NCBI GenBank assembly: GCA_031216915.1
Contig: CM062292.1
Coordinates: 4,770,457 to 4,834,456 of the forward strand
Direction of reading: 5' to 3'
Length of the DNA stretch: 64,000 nt
Source of the DNA: Pictodentalium vernedei
Taxonomy: Eukaryota > Mollusca > Scaphopoda > Dentaliida > Dentaliidae
The position numbers and the translations under genes are program-made. Below the pieces are notes generated by a model. The model worked only from the letters and a program-made list of their open reading frames with translations. It did not search any database and had not been told where the DNA came from. This document shows, piece by piece, positions 1 to 10,493 of this stretch (positions are counted from its first letter, which is position 1; each line of letters begins with the position of its first letter).

Positions 1-105
1 AACTTTCATGCACCAACATCAATTTTGGGGCCCCAGGTGGAACCCAATAGGGAGGACCATCGGGAATTTTCTCCGTGGACCGTATGGTCAGTCTGCCTCT
101 GGCAT
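1..105 (+). repeat. Dispersed repeat fragment, also at 9640-9765
   Basis: The first ~100 bases resemble 9640-9765: both run from a GCACCAACA-like start through a TTTTGGGGCCC or TTTTGAGGCCC block, a GGGAGG block and an end near ATATGGTCAGTC. The match is diverged, with small indels. The window edge cuts this copy, so its left limit is unknown. No coding signal. Confidence 0.55.
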
Positions 106-506
106 GCGATTCGATTTATTGTGCAGATTAGAGCAGAAAATTACTGTAAACTGGATTTATTGCAAGAAACACATTCCATGTGGCAGGTTGCATAGAAGTA
201 AAAAGTAAATACAAATTTTCTAAAACCTATATGGCTACCGTTTTGTAACAAACTGGCGAAAACAGTACTTTCTGGAAATATAAACAAATATATATATATA
301 GACGACATAACTACCAACGCCAAACTACATATCCACAACGAATTAATATATTCACAAAGTTAAAACAGGATTATAAAGTAAGTACTGTGACAATGAAGCT
401 GAACGGGATGGAAGTGTCTCGTTAGAATACAAATAATCTGTCAAAGTTGTTCATGAATATTTTATTTCCGGATTAACAAATTACGTTTCGTACAGAATAA
501 GTGGAT

Positions 507-510
<4 letters not shown>
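106..510. other. No recognisable gene
   Basis: AT-rich sequence with only short chance ORFs. I see no protein family signature, RNA gene or clear repeat boundary. Confidence 0.5.

Positions 511-562
<52 letters not shown>
511..562. repeat. (CT)n microsatellite
   Basis: An uninterrupted CT dinucleotide run of about 26 units. Arg-Glu repeat ORFs on the opposite strand are translations of this tract and are not genes. Confidence 0.97.
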
Positions 563-563
<1 letters not shown>

Positions 564-1078
564 ATTGTGCCCCGTAGGCAATACAGTGAGCAGTGAGAAT
601 GTGTTTTTCACATTCAACATCCCCCTCGGTCCACACGCGACATAATCTACCACCTAAGGGTGTTGTGGTTTTCACGTGCCTGTCTCTTGTCTGTCACGGG
701 ATTACGACTGCTAATCCTCAGTTTTGTGAAATTAATTCTTGATTTGTGGCATTTTGTGTGAATTAGAAAAGATAACTAGATAGCACAGCTTCTGTCTGAA
801 AATTCATAAAATTGTTATTTGATGTGAGAGCAGAGCTCGTGTTACGTCTAGTTTGTACGATATATCTTTCCTTGAATGCAATTTGGTCCCATCTACAATG
901 CTTTAGATGAGCGTCGATGTAATCAATAAACGATATACGACTTTTTGTTTGACCACCTTAGTGAAATGTGTTCAATTGTCTTATAGTGTAGTTCGCATAT
1001 TGATGCTGGGCCCATAATGGAGAGACAGAAAAAACGTGAATAGAAAAGCTGAAACATTGGGGCGATCGCTACGTAGAG
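563..1078. other. No recognisable gene
   Basis: Non-repetitive AT-rich DNA, with no coding or RNA signature that I can recognise. Confidence 0.45.
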
Positions 1079-1080
1079 TA

Positions 1081-1301
1081 CAGTCGCCGTGGATTGGTCG
1101 TAATCCACACGTGGGCAGTGATATCGACGAATGCGTTTACAAGTAATAGAAATCATCAGCAGCAAAATTGTAATTAATGAAGCACCGGGTTGTACCCGGT
1201 GCTTCATTAATTAAAATTTTGATGATTATTCCTATAATTAGTGTTTGGAGTCCGTAGGAATATTGCCTACTCGTGGAAAACTGACCAGTCCACGGCGGCT
1301 G
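1081..1301. mobile_element. MITE family F, copy 1
   Basis: Starts with CAGTCGCCGTGG after TA and ends with an inverted-like CCACGGCGGCTG. The centre is a hairpin built on GAAGCACCGGG / CCCGGTGCTTC (about 1179-1207). The same ends and hairpin recur at 17877-18121 and, degenerate, at 63545-63858. A CAGT terminus next to TA fits a Tc1/mariner-type non-autonomous element. No transposase is present. Confidence 0.75.
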
Positions 1302-1746
1302 CAGATGTATGTCATATTTAAGAAAAAAATCTCTAATATATTTAAATTTCAAGTGATAAGTCCTGCAAGCCTTGAAAATAAGTATAACTATTGAACATCA
1401 TGTACTTCGAACGACTATTAATCTAGCAGGAAGTTTCTTGGCAAGTGTCGTCTGCCGTTCAGGCTTAAGACAATTGGCAAGTAACAACAGTACTGCTCAG
1501 ATCTTCTTTGTTGACAAATGTTGTTGTTGTTGTGGGTTGTTAGTGCCAGTACACCTGTTGCATTATCTCACGGCTGAGTACATTGCCTTCAACCTTCACG
1601 CACGAGTTAAATATAATTTTGTTTTGCACATTGTTCTTATGTTGGATTATTGGTAACGAACAACAGTCCTCGTGAAGTCGTTTTACGGAATTATACATTT
1701 TCTTTCAATTCATTTATGTACACATACTTTGACTAGAACAAGTTTT
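1302..1746. other. No recognisable gene; downstream flank of peptide ORF
   Basis: AT-rich. Bases ~1440-1455 repeat the GCAAGTGTCGTCTGC string found near the end of MITE family B, a possible small fragment. No clear AATAAA signal for the minus-strand ORF at 1747 was found here. Confidence 0.4.
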
Positions 1747-2076
1747 CTATTTTATATTATTTATACTTGGATGTTTGTGCCTGTTTATTAAACTGTGAAC
1801 TTGTGAGTTTACTGACAAGTAAGGTACCTCCTCTAAAGCCGCCCTCTTCTTCCGTCCACACAAACGTCGACAACGCCAAGTACATCGACGAGTGAATCTT
1901 GAACATACATAGCCGCAGGCTAATCTACACACAATCCTTCCGACTCCGCTTTTAACCTTTCTCCAGATTCTCCGTCCTCTGATTCTGATTCTGAATCTAC
2001 TCCACCCAACAACTTCATCGACGCACAAATTTAATGCTATGAATAGTACCAGCACCTGGAAGGATGATAACTTCAT
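1747..2076 (-). CDS. Putative secreted cationic cysteine-rich (antimicrobial-type) peptide precursor
   Basis: A 109-residue ORF. Residues ~1-24 look like a signal peptide (MKLSSFQ followed by a LVLFIALNL hydrophobic core, cleavage after VVG). The next segment, ~24-80, has no acidic residue and is very Arg-rich. Its first 14 residues alternate basic and hydrophobic with Trp at both ends. It then carries six cysteines spaced C-x3-C-x3-C-x6-C-x3-C-x3-C and ends in GRKKR, which reads as an amidation glycine plus a furin/dibasic cleavage site. A less basic tail of about 31 residues follows. This prepropeptide architecture is typical of antimicrobial peptide genes, but I do not recognise the family. 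I chose the Met at 2076 over an in-frame Met at 2124 because it gives a clean signal peptide and because 2124 lies next to a MITE end. No intron is evident. It could still be a pseudogene or one exon. Confidence 0.6.
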   Translation of the reverse strand: MKLSSFQVLVLFIALNLCVDEVVGWSRFRIRIRGRRIWRKVKSGVGRIVCRLACGYVCSRFTRRCTWRCRRLCGRKKRAALEEVPYLSVNSQVHSLINRHKHPSINNIK

Positions 2077-2117
2077 TTTTTCATACGAAATCTGAAATTT
2101 GAAAAGGTTTGAAATCA

Positions 2118-2337
2118 TTTGCATTTACCAAACACGAAACGCAGACGACACTTCCAATCAGAATTATTGAATAACTAAAGTTTTTGATGTTTTGCATCAA
2201 AAACATATCTTATGCGAGCTCGTTCCAATGCGGGGTCATAAGTTATGCTTTTGGGACAAAATAATTAAAAAAAAAAATAAAAATTGAATGGTAATTTTTG
2301 TGAATAGCGCTGGCCGTTACGTTGGGTAAAGGGCTAA
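2118..2337. mobile_element. MITE family B (TTAA type), copy 1
   Basis: The right end GTTGGGTAAAGGGCTAA and the inner TAGCGCTGGCCGTTACG match the family B copy at 46379-46629, as does the left CAGACGACACTT. The central hairpin (GAGCTCGTTCCAATG with AAAACATA arms) is partly decayed. Its left end lies about 45 bp upstream of the start of the 2076-1747 peptide ORF. Confidence 0.75.
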
Positions 2338-2920
2338 TAGTGTAATCCCAGAGAAGTGACTAGTAGATTCAGGGTGTTCCATGATCTGATTTTCAAAACT
2401 GTACGCCCCGCCCCCTCCTTTCCTCGCCCATCTCCGGCTACGGAACATCCAACTTTTAAGAAACCCATTCGCACCTCCCACTCCTAGAGTGAAAATTGTT
2501 CACCTCGCGCCTGTGAATGCCCATAGACTGAAAAAATCCGAATGCACCCTCTCCCCTTGTGTTCGAAACATGTGATTTTTGGGTTCCAGAGTAGGAAATC
2601 GTCTTTTGAGTGCAACAAGGCACAATCTGCAATACTTTAGAATTTGAGGGACGAAATGTTGAATTCAGTATGAAACCTCATGAAATGTGGTTCAAAAAGC
2701 CTTAAAGGTCTGTTGGAATCGGTCAAAGCCACGGATAACCCTCCACAAAATCTACTGTCACAAGGCATGAAGTTTAAAATTGCTCGTGGTTTAAGGATAT
2801 TCCAACTACTACGAAGTTTGGCCGGCATTGTGATGAGACACCCCTAACATCTTGTCGCTAAGTCCATGATTGATCCAAAAAGTTGGTATAGATTCATCCG
2901 GAGGGTCTATCACTCACTGT
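2338..2920. other. No recognisable gene
   Basis: No convincing ORF, RNA gene or repeat was recognised. A short minus-strand ORF here shows no family signature. Confidence 0.4.
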
Positions 2921-2924
2921 CAGT

Positions 2925-3440
2925 CTGTTTTTATTGGGGTTTAACCCTTTACCCAACGCAGACGATATCAAAATTTATTATTTTAAATATCATTTTTTCA
3001 AATTTTTAAAAAAATATCAACAAAACCATATCATGTGACCCCTCGTTGGAGTTTTGTTGACAGTTTTTAAAAAATAATATTTTTTCAACTGCATATTACG
3101 CGGGCGGATGCGGGCGATTCGTTGGGTAAAGGGTTAACTTTCGGCCACCATGGTTTCCCCGTGTGGGACAGTTTTACGGATGGACGAAGCCGGAGTTTCC
3201 GGAAAGAATCATCGAGCGGCGGCGAGAAACTGTCAGTCTCCCAACGTACCAATTATGTACAGGCAGGGTTAGCATTGGTTGAAAGCAAGTGCACAATCGA
3301 CGTATAGTACGCCTAAGTACACCGCGTCACGTGCCCTCCCATCACTCTGGATAACGTGCCTTTTCCAAGGACAAAGCACAGTTACCACTGTTCGGTTTGA
3401 AACACAATGTCCCAACCATTGAGCTACCGTCTTCCCACTC
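2925..3440 (-). mobile_element. tRNA-derived SINE, minus strand, split by a MITE
   Basis: Read on the minus strand, ~3440-3400 has a box A-like TAGCTCAATGG. Then come the conserved CCTTGGAAAAGGCACG region and a core ending TCCATCCGTAAAACTGTC, as in the SINEs at 16441, 29135 and 62518. The 3' tail (CCCCAATAAAAA on minus) continues at 2929-2940, on the other side of MITE A1, so the MITE landed in the SINE's own TTAA. Confidence 0.75.
2941..3137. mobile_element. MITE family A (piggyBac-like, TTAA), copy 1
   Basis: Bounded by TTAACCCTTTACCCAACG and CGTTGGGTAAAGGGTTAA. The interior has the family CATATCATGTGACCCC arm and TATTTTTTCAACTG, but one half of the central hairpin is deleted. TTAA is present on both sides, and the flanking SINE is rejoined if one TTAA is removed. 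Confidence 0.85.
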
Positions 3441-3840
3441 ACTGTAAAAAATAGTGTCAGGAAGGCAGGACGTGCCGACGGGGTGGGGCGGGGGTTAGGG
3501 TATGTGTCAAGCGCCCCCCCCCCCCCCCCAATCCTGATCAAAATTTCCTATAGTTGGATATTCGGAGGGGTAAGTCATGAGTAGTTGGACATTCCATCTA
3601 TCTGGATTTTAGAGCTTCTTCGGTGATGCTGACGTCTCCTTCACTTCCCATAATTCCAACTCTGTTCTGGTATCATTTTTCGGAAAGCCCTGATTGTGGC
3701 TTCCAGCACTCAACCAGTTAACAACTGTGAATTCTGTGTCCTCACACAGCGATTTTATAATTTTTTATTGACAATGACACACCGAGATAAAAAAAGCCAT
3801 TGATAACTAACAAAAAATACTTTGCTGCGAACTTTTTATT
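3441..3840. other. Intergenic, with poly-C run
   Basis: Contains a run of about 16 C near 3514-3529 after a G/C-rich patch. No gene is seen. Confidence 0.5.
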
Positions 3841-3844
3841 TTCA

Positions 3845-3925
3845 TTGCTAAATTGTTACGAAGTATTTTTCTATACAATTTATACAATTTCCAAATATTC
3901 AGTGAAAAGTAACACAAAAAAACTC
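3845..3925 (+). repeat. Direct repeat, copy 1
   Basis: The CTAAATTGTTACGAAGTATT block through CAGTGAAAAGTAA is repeated with few changes at 4390-4472, about 545 bp downstream. Confidence 0.8.
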
Positions 3926-4225
3926 GAATACGTGTATGAAGTTAAGAATTTCATTCTGACCAATTTGCCCCCATTCCTGGTCAGGAATGTTAAACCACAA
4001 TTAATAGTCACACCTCTAGAGCACTCACGATACGGACTCTCTCATGACCATATAATTTTCTACTAAGGGAGGAACTGATCGCATGCAATACACGTGGACT
4101 TGGGTAACAACAACTGTTCATAATATCTACTGTGCAGTGATGAGGTTTTTGACGTGAGACATTTCGGCCTAACTAGATAAAACAGATCGGTGCGAGGAGT
4201 TAAATTAGGCCGTTGCATCTCGGGA

Positions 4226-4242
4226 GGGGGGGGGGGGGGGGG
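4226..4242. repeat. Poly-G run
   Basis: About 17 consecutive G, a likely sequencing and assembly weak point. Nothing else is recognised between 3926 and 4389. Confidence 0.9.
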
Positions 4243-4389
4243 TCTCGGGCGATTCTGCCTGAGTATGATTATACACGAAGAAGAGAAATTTTATTGTATG
4301 TAATAGGATTATTATCATGTCGGTTATGAAGGCACCCGACTTGCCCCAATGAAATAATTATGATTGAGGATGGTGGTTATCTTCACAGC

Positions 4390-4472
4390 TAAATTGTTAC
4401 GAAGTATTTGTCTATACAATTTGAACAATTTCTAAATATTCAGTGAAAAGTAATACAAAGAAACTTAAACAG
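4390..4472 (+). repeat. Direct repeat, copy 2
   Basis: Near-identical to 3845-3925, same orientation. The sequence between the copies has no gene. Confidence 0.8.
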
Positions 4473-4636
4473 ACAGAAATGGGTGAATATATCATTGGCT
4501 TCACTTTAAATAGCTTTCTTTACTCGTGAGATATGTGTCAATGGTAAAGAAACCAAGATTTAGACACCCTGTTACGGATATTTATCCTGCATGGTGAATT
4601 TCACCAGTTATGAGCAGCGACTAACTTCTATGCGCA

Positions 4637-4731
4637 TTTTTTGATATCTCGAATTCTGGTACCCTCGTTAGAAAGATGTATGCCTCTGTACGGGGTTTCG
4701 TGGATGTTTTGTAATAATGTGAAGAAAAAGT
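4637..4731 (+). repeat. Direct repeat, also at 5295-5386
   Basis: A block from TTTTTGATATCTCGAATTC to ATGTGAAGAAAAA recurs almost unchanged at 5295-5386. The DNA between (4732-5223) has no recognisable gene. Confidence 0.85.
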
Positions 4732-5223
4732 TTTTGGGGGGCACAAGACGATGCAACCTGAGTTATGCCCGCTGGTAAGCCCTATATTGATTGTTGATTC
4801 ACTATCATTGGAGAAAGCTAAGTACAATTTAAAGTTGAGGTTTACCAGAAGATCTGCAATGCACCTCTATCTTCCCAAAAGACACGAAGGACCGAATTGA
4901 GTCCTGAGGTAGAATGTCCATCGATACGCGGACCGTTATTTTATACAGTTCTCCCATTCTTATCACCATTTGCAATTTACACATTGAATTATGGGATTGA
5001 TTCTAAGCACACCCCATTGGCTGTGGGTAGAGAGTGTTTCGTAGTTGGGAGACAGATGATATGGTCGGAAGCATGTCTGTAACTTGCTTCCTATTTGAGA
5101 TATGACTACATGTATGCCAGTGGTACAAGGATGTTGATTTAGAGATCAAACATTCCGCCAGTCACATTTGTAGGTGGGGACGTTATGTTATAGTATCGAT
5201 GATCTTCCTACTTTGTTACACAA

Positions 5224-5440
5224 TATAGTATCAGCTATGAAGCCAAAATTCGTGAAAAACTGACTATATATCTATATATAAATTCTAGGCGCAATTTTTG
5301 ATATCTCGAATTCTGGTACCCTCGTTAGAATGATGTATGCCTCTGTACGGGGTTTCGTGGATGTTTTGTAATAATGTGAAGAAAAATATAGTATCAGCTA
5401 GGAAGCCAAAATTCGTGAAAAATTGACTATATATCATTTG
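5224..5440 (+). repeat. Two-copy tandem repeat, ~161 bp period
   Basis: TATAGTATCAGCTA followed by AAGCCAAAATTCGTGAAAAA appears at 5224 and again at 5386. The 5295-5386 block lies inside the unit. Confidence 0.75.
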
Positions 5441-6270
5441 TTTCCACTATCTCGCGTTGGTTGGTATGGAAGTCACTCGATATGGTCATATCCTAAAAGG
5501 CCAAACTCAAAATGTATTATAGGTTCAAGTATCAAATTTGGTCAACCTTGGTCCAATACTTTCCCTCTTGTTAGGCAGTTGCATTCGTTGCTATGGAAAT
5601 CAGGTGACATGGTCAGTGATACAATAGGTCGGTTTCCCAATGTATTATGCGTCTAATATCAAAATTGACAAAAATCAATCCAGTGGTTTGCCTTTTCTAA
5701 GGAATCGCGCTGGTCAATTGCTCAATAGGATAAATTCAGAATGTATTATGTATGGGCTGGTGTTCCAAATTATCTTTAAATAGACCCTGCTGTTCGGGCG
5801 TTGCTGGGATGTGATGTTGGTTGCTATGGAAGTCTCGTGACATTGTCAGTATCTGGAAAGGCGGAAATCCCAATACATCATGGGTCAAAATTTGATTAAA
5901 TCGGCCCAATAAATTGCCCGTTGAAAGAGGGTCACGTTTTTTATGTACGATAGTCACGTCACATGTTCAGTGTCCTGATAGGTCGAATTACAAAACGTCG
6001 CGTGAGAACCATAAGGTTCTATCTTCCACTGGAAGATAGAACCTTATGGTTCTCACGCGACGAAAAGTACTTTGCTTTGGGTCCATTTCCCCATTTTGAC
6101 CAAAATCAACCCAGTAGTTTGCTAAGAAGTTGCGTTGGTTGCTATGGGAGGCATATAGCATGATCAATGGCCCAATAGATCGAATTCCCATTGCATTATG
6201 GGGCCATATACCATATTTGGCTAAAATATTTCTCGCCGGAAGTGGACGGAAATCGACAGCTCCCATCTAG
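5440..6270 (+). repeat. Degenerate ~130 bp satellite, forward orientation
   Basis: Repeating phrases: GTTGGTTGCTATGGAAGTC, then a TGACAT/TGGTCA segment, GGTCGAATT, AATGTATTATGGGTC, and ATTTGGTCAAAAT near each end. Units are diverged and carry indels. The same unit, inverted, forms a second block at 52960-54120. No coding potential. Confidence 0.7.
5996..6062. repeat. Perfect 67 bp palindrome inside the satellite
   Basis: Two 33 nt arms (CGTCGCGTGAGAACC outward end, CTATCTTCCA inner end) are exact reverse complements with one base between them. It interrupts the satellite unit and shows no similarity to it. AAAA on both sides could be a target duplication. Confidence 0.95.
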
Positions 6271-6429
6271 ACGTCACTCTAAATAAGCACACAAGGTATT
6301 TTTACCTCATGGAATATTATTTTGTATTTCAATTTTCTTTGATTTTTCATCAATTTTCGTTACTGAAACTAACCTTAAATAATCAACGAAAGCTCAATTT
6401 CTTCCATTGTGTATCGTATTTACAAGCCT

Positions 6430-6530
6430 TTGTAGGGCAGAAGGCAGCGCGTCTACTAATCAAAACACAAATGAAAGAGGAATCTGAAGGTCGTGAGTTC
6501 GATCCTCACCCGGGGCAGAGGTTTTGATGG
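6430..6530 (+). mobile_element. Possible tRNA-derived SINE head
   Basis: GGTCGTGAGTTCGATCCTCA near 6489-6508 is an excellent box B/T-arm-like sequence, preceded by GCAGCGCGTCTACTAATC as a plausible box A region. A normal tRNA cloverleaf does not fit, so this looks like a SINE promoter remnant rather than a tRNA gene. Confidence 0.45.
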
Positions 6531-7360
6531 AAGAAGATGGTTAAAGATCGCATTTCTCTATGAAATTTCTTCCTTTCAATAAAAGCTACATCTGTTTGAT
6601 GACAGCAGCAAATTAAGAAAGGCCATCTTGCATCTTGTTCGTGGAGAAGGGAACGTTTGGCGTGGAGGGTTGTACTTTCGCACAAAACATCCTTAAATAT
6701 GAATTTTTTTCCTCGTCTTTTTCTCTCAGCAGCTAATCAAACTTGGTTATCATCGGGTACAAAGGGTGAGACAGGAGATCCAATTGGGCGTAATTAACAG
6801 TCCACGCCCCCGTGGGTTGTAAGTCTGTTGTATAATAATAAAAAGTCACTTAGAATTTATCAATACGAAAACAAAACATTACGGCCATCGCTTCATTGAA
6901 ATAAATGTTGACCTAATGGGATGCCATGCGTAACACTCAATCAACGGATAAAACGCGAAGCTCCTGGCAAAGCGTTAGCGAGATCAGATTCCCAGAACAA
7001 AAAATACGCAATGAGCACATACAAGGATGAATCGACAAGCTGGACGTTGTGGCCAATGGGTCGAAAAAGGCAGACCGGTAGAACAAATGAGACACTACGG
7101 ACGTCGTGCAGATAAGGCCGAGTCCGACGATATACATCCCGCTGTCGTGCTCAGATCAGACTCGGCCATTTGAGAAGGGCCACGACCCTCGCCTTCGAAA
7201 TGAGAATGGTCAGAGTTTACCTGCCTTGAACCGTCGTAGATCTCATTGATTAATCATTCTCAATGCATGATAACTCGTTCAAATAGATTTGGAATAAAAG
7301 TTATCATGTTCATATTTAGGCGTAAACTCCTCTCTGCTTATTCCATCAGATCCTGTTCTC
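6531..7360. other. No recognisable gene
   Basis: Only short unsupported ORFs on both strands. Confidence 0.4.
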
Positions 7361-7365
7361 ATTTT

Positions 7366-7545
7366 ATCCTTCACCCAACGGAACGGCAAAACCTCTCAAA
7401 GGCTATGCATAAAAATGCCGTTCAAATTTAATTATTTTTTTCGTTTTGTATCAAAATCTTAGCTTATGACATCTCATGGGAACGGTCGTGTTGAATTGGT
7501 TCCAGCCAGGGGTCATAAGCTATATTTTTGAGGCAAAAAGGACAA
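7366..7545. mobile_element. MITE family B, degenerate copy 2
   Basis: CTTCACCCAACGGAACGGC, AGCTTATGACATCTC, GGGGTCATAAGCTATATTTT and a TTGAGGCAAAAAGG arm follow family B order. Both ends and the hairpin tip are decayed. Confidence 0.6.
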
Positions 7546-7905
7546 TGTTTAGTCATCAATGAGTACATTGTAAGTGTGGTATACTATTATGAATGGGAAA
7601 AGGTTAAGAGTATTGCGGCAGTTGTTATTGTAATCAACAACCTGCAAACTTGAAGTGAGAAAGCTAGATCGAGGAGAGTTGTGTTGAATCTCCGTCAATT
7701 TACAAAAAAAAACAAGATCACTCAGATGGATAGAGTTCTGGTCGGTGGAATAAAGTTGCATAGATTATCAGGACTGGCGCTTTCGAGTTCAGATATTAGG
7801 AAAGTCAAGAAGAAATAGTTCATCGTACTGACTTGAGGATCGGTGTCAAAACAGTTTTCGCAGACAGCTCAATACGCTGCCGTACAGTAATTTAAAGTGT
7901 TTTAT

Positions 7906-8225
7906 AGTAAGGAAAATTTGTTTACTTTGAAATTCCCACCTCTAATATTCCATTGCATTCAACTCACAGGGTTGACAGATATCTGAAGCACATTTGGCCA
8001 CGAGTTGTTCTCTGGAAATATTATATTATTATCGGTTCTGGTGAGAATAACGTAGCAGACTTCGAGGAACCAGTGATGCCTGCTGAATGTGTAAGTTGAT
8101 TGCATATACTTTTCGTGCTCTATACGTGACAACCTGCATTTTGATTTGTAAAATGTGTGTACATTTAATTTGAATTTATGGAACATCAGAGGTGGGAATT
8201 TCAAAGTAAACATATTTCCCTTACT
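7906..8225. mobile_element. MITE family H, ~320 bp with ~46 bp TIRs
   Basis: The left end AGTAAGGAAAATTTG...TTTACTTTGAAATTCCC and the right end, its reverse complement (GGGAATTTCAAAGTAAAC ... CCCTTACT), form inverted repeats of ~46 bp. The interior is non-coding. No second copy was seen in the window, and target duplication is unclear. Confidence 0.65.
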
Positions 8226-9300
8226 GACCTATCACATAAATAACTGATTGAGTGTGGATGCCACATTCATTAACCCTTTAGAGATGCCTATGGATGCGGT
8301 CTTTCCAGTCTACCTCCACGACAACCCAATCAGTTTCTCAATGGAGTTACGAGTCTAAAGCAATACCGTGTGTCATATGTGCCTGTTCTGGTGGACAGCG
8401 ACATGATCGGAGCGGGGCGTCCCTCAGTTTGGTTTTGGGGCACACGCCCCACCCCTAATATAGTTACAGTTACGTCTTTATTGAAGTAGCATATCGATTC
8501 GCTCTTGCTAGTAATAAAGGACTCTCTTAGCAGACTGGATTTGGTACAATGTCACACACACACACAGTCGGTCATTCAATTAGAGGGCTGTGATATACGA
8601 TTCGGGTTGCTAGGAGCCTGTTTTATTTGTAGTACTGGTACGGTATGTGCTAATTAAATATGATGCTATGTAAACGCCTTCTACGTGTAAATTGAGTCGT
8701 CACAGTTGGGACACATATAGAATATACCCGCGCGGTATATATACCACTTCACCACGAGTGGTGAACATTTGGTACACCAAGCTACTTTGGGTATATTTTG
8801 TTTATATCACGATCGTCAGATTATTAAGAGCCGCTATTAATTTTTCTCGATTTTACTGAACAGCAGACGTACATTCGTGCGAATCTGTTTTTGTTTACAT
8901 GAGCATAGGTTGGCGATACTTCCGCTGTCAATTTTATCGCCGAAACGAAATGGAAGAAGAAACCGAGCCTTTTTCGTTTTAATAACATAATAACACACTA
9001 TTTCGAATTCTGGATGCTTTATTAACATGAGACAATGTATGTTTGTTAATTTTTGTCATTTTATGAGTTAAACCCATTTAAAAACGTAAAAAATAATTGC
9101 CACTTTCATTTCACTTTTCGCGAGGCGAAGTTCGATGAATTTAGACAAGTTCGCTTTCAGGTCGACGTCACCAAAAGTCAACTTGAATGTAGTTCCATTG
9201 TAGGTGTAAATGTTAACTACTGAAATCCCTTTGCTGACGTGTTCACCACGGTTGGTGTGTGAGGCTAAAATTTATGTCATACATGTAGGCTTTTTAGTAG
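8226..9300. other. No recognisable gene
   Basis: AT-rich. Contains a short CACACACA tract near 8553 and a small inverted repeat near 8733-8765. Nothing coding. Confidence 0.4.
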
Positions 9301-9304
9301 AATA

Positions 9305-9765
9305 GTGATTTTTCGAACTGAAAGAATACTGCTTCCCTTCATCTGAGCGATCAATTGCAGTCCACATGGAGCATATTTCTCTCATTCGAAAACAATGGTT
9401 TTCACCGTGGGGAGGGGGTGGGGGTTGGACTCATCCGGCTGACCATAGTTCGACCTGATGGGAGTAAATGTTGATTTTTCAAACTGACAGAACGCTGTTT
9501 CCTTGCATCTGGGCGATCAAATGGAGCTTAGAATGCTGGTATATCGATATGTGTCTTTGTGAACTGCCCAGACAGAGAGCATTTCGTTATACCGGCAATC
9601 TATGCAATCAGATCCGTTTGTCAGTCAATCATTTTTACAAAATATCTTGCACCAACACGTACCTGTTGGGCTGCATCAGTTTTGAGGCCCAGGGGGACTT
9701 CCAATGGGGAGGGGGGACTACCTGGAATTATCCTGGCAGATCATATGGCCAGTCCTTCTTGTTAG
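9305..9765 (+). repeat. Degenerate tandem repeat, ~164 bp period
   Basis: GATTTTTC-AACTGA-AGAA followed by CTGC or CTGTTTCC and CATCTG-GCGATCAA occurs at ~9308 and again at ~9472. The 9640-9765 part matches bases 1-105 of the window. Confidence 0.5.
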
Positions 9766-10223
9766 AGGGTGATATGCGTCCAGAGTGTGTTCGGTGTAAG
9801 CAGGCGTCGACAGTGGAGCGCATTCTGTTGCACTGTACAGATGTTAATCTTGTCAGACGCCAGTATTTTAATATTGAGTGTCTTCGAAACCTATTTTACA
9901 ACACGAACTCTTATAAAATTATGTCCTTCCTGAAGGAAATCAACCTTTTCCATAAATTTTAAATTGTTTTTATTCTTTCAAATACTCATCAATTCATATC
10001 TATTTCACGGGTTGCTTTACACAGCATTTTTTATACAACTGGTCTCGTTTTCTCATTACCGTCTTCACTCCTTTGCTTTATTCCTCATTTTTCATTAAGT
10101 TGGTTTTATTTATTTCATGGAAGATAATGACATATTTTAGAAAACATACGTTTCATCGGCAAGATAGAGCCTTAGCTGCTGATGTGACATAAAAGCACCA
10201 ATAAATAAATAAATAAACAAATA
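9765..10223 (+). pseudogene. LINE 3' end: C-terminal ORF2 remnant plus 3' UTR
   Basis: From ~9765 the reading frame encodes a tail (CVRC-KQASTVERILLHC, stop at 9960-9962) resembling the C-terminal Cys/His region common after reverse transcriptase in non-LTR elements of the Jockey/RTE/CR1 sort. It is followed by ~250 bp of AT-rich 3' UTR and CACCAATAAATAAATAAATA at 10197-10216. The 3' end GCTGATGTGACATAAAAGCACC-like string also ends fragments at 17600-17735 and 45545-45740 (inverted). The RT itself is absent: a 5'-truncated copy. Confidence 0.65.
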
Positions 10224-10331
10224 ATCTTTCCAACTCCATATAACAACAGATTAAATATTCAAATTGCTTTTCGAAATAATATTAATCAACACTCCATTAC
10301 CTCATTGTTGTGACATTGACTCTCACACAGT

Positions 10332-10493
10332 TTAACCCTTTCACTGACACGCCCACTTTAGCCATCTATGGAGGCCCTCAATGCACGCCTTTATGCGGGA
10401 ACGTTTGATAAAAATTACGACATACTTGAAACTCTATCATCTGATTAATTGTTGGGAAGGGCTCTCTGGGCCCTTTCCAACAATTAATCAGAT
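10332..10493. mobile_element. Possible TTAA-type MITE fragment with central hairpin
   Basis: TTAACCCTTTCACTGACACG at 10332 looks like the start of a piggyBac-like element. A hairpin with 23 nt arms (ATCTGATTAATTGTTGG outward) lies at 10439-10493 with one mismatch and a ~9 nt loop. I could not find the other end. Confidence 0.4.

Noticed and set aside
462..675. Arg-Glu repeat ORFs on the minus strand
   Set aside because: Translations of the CT microsatellite.
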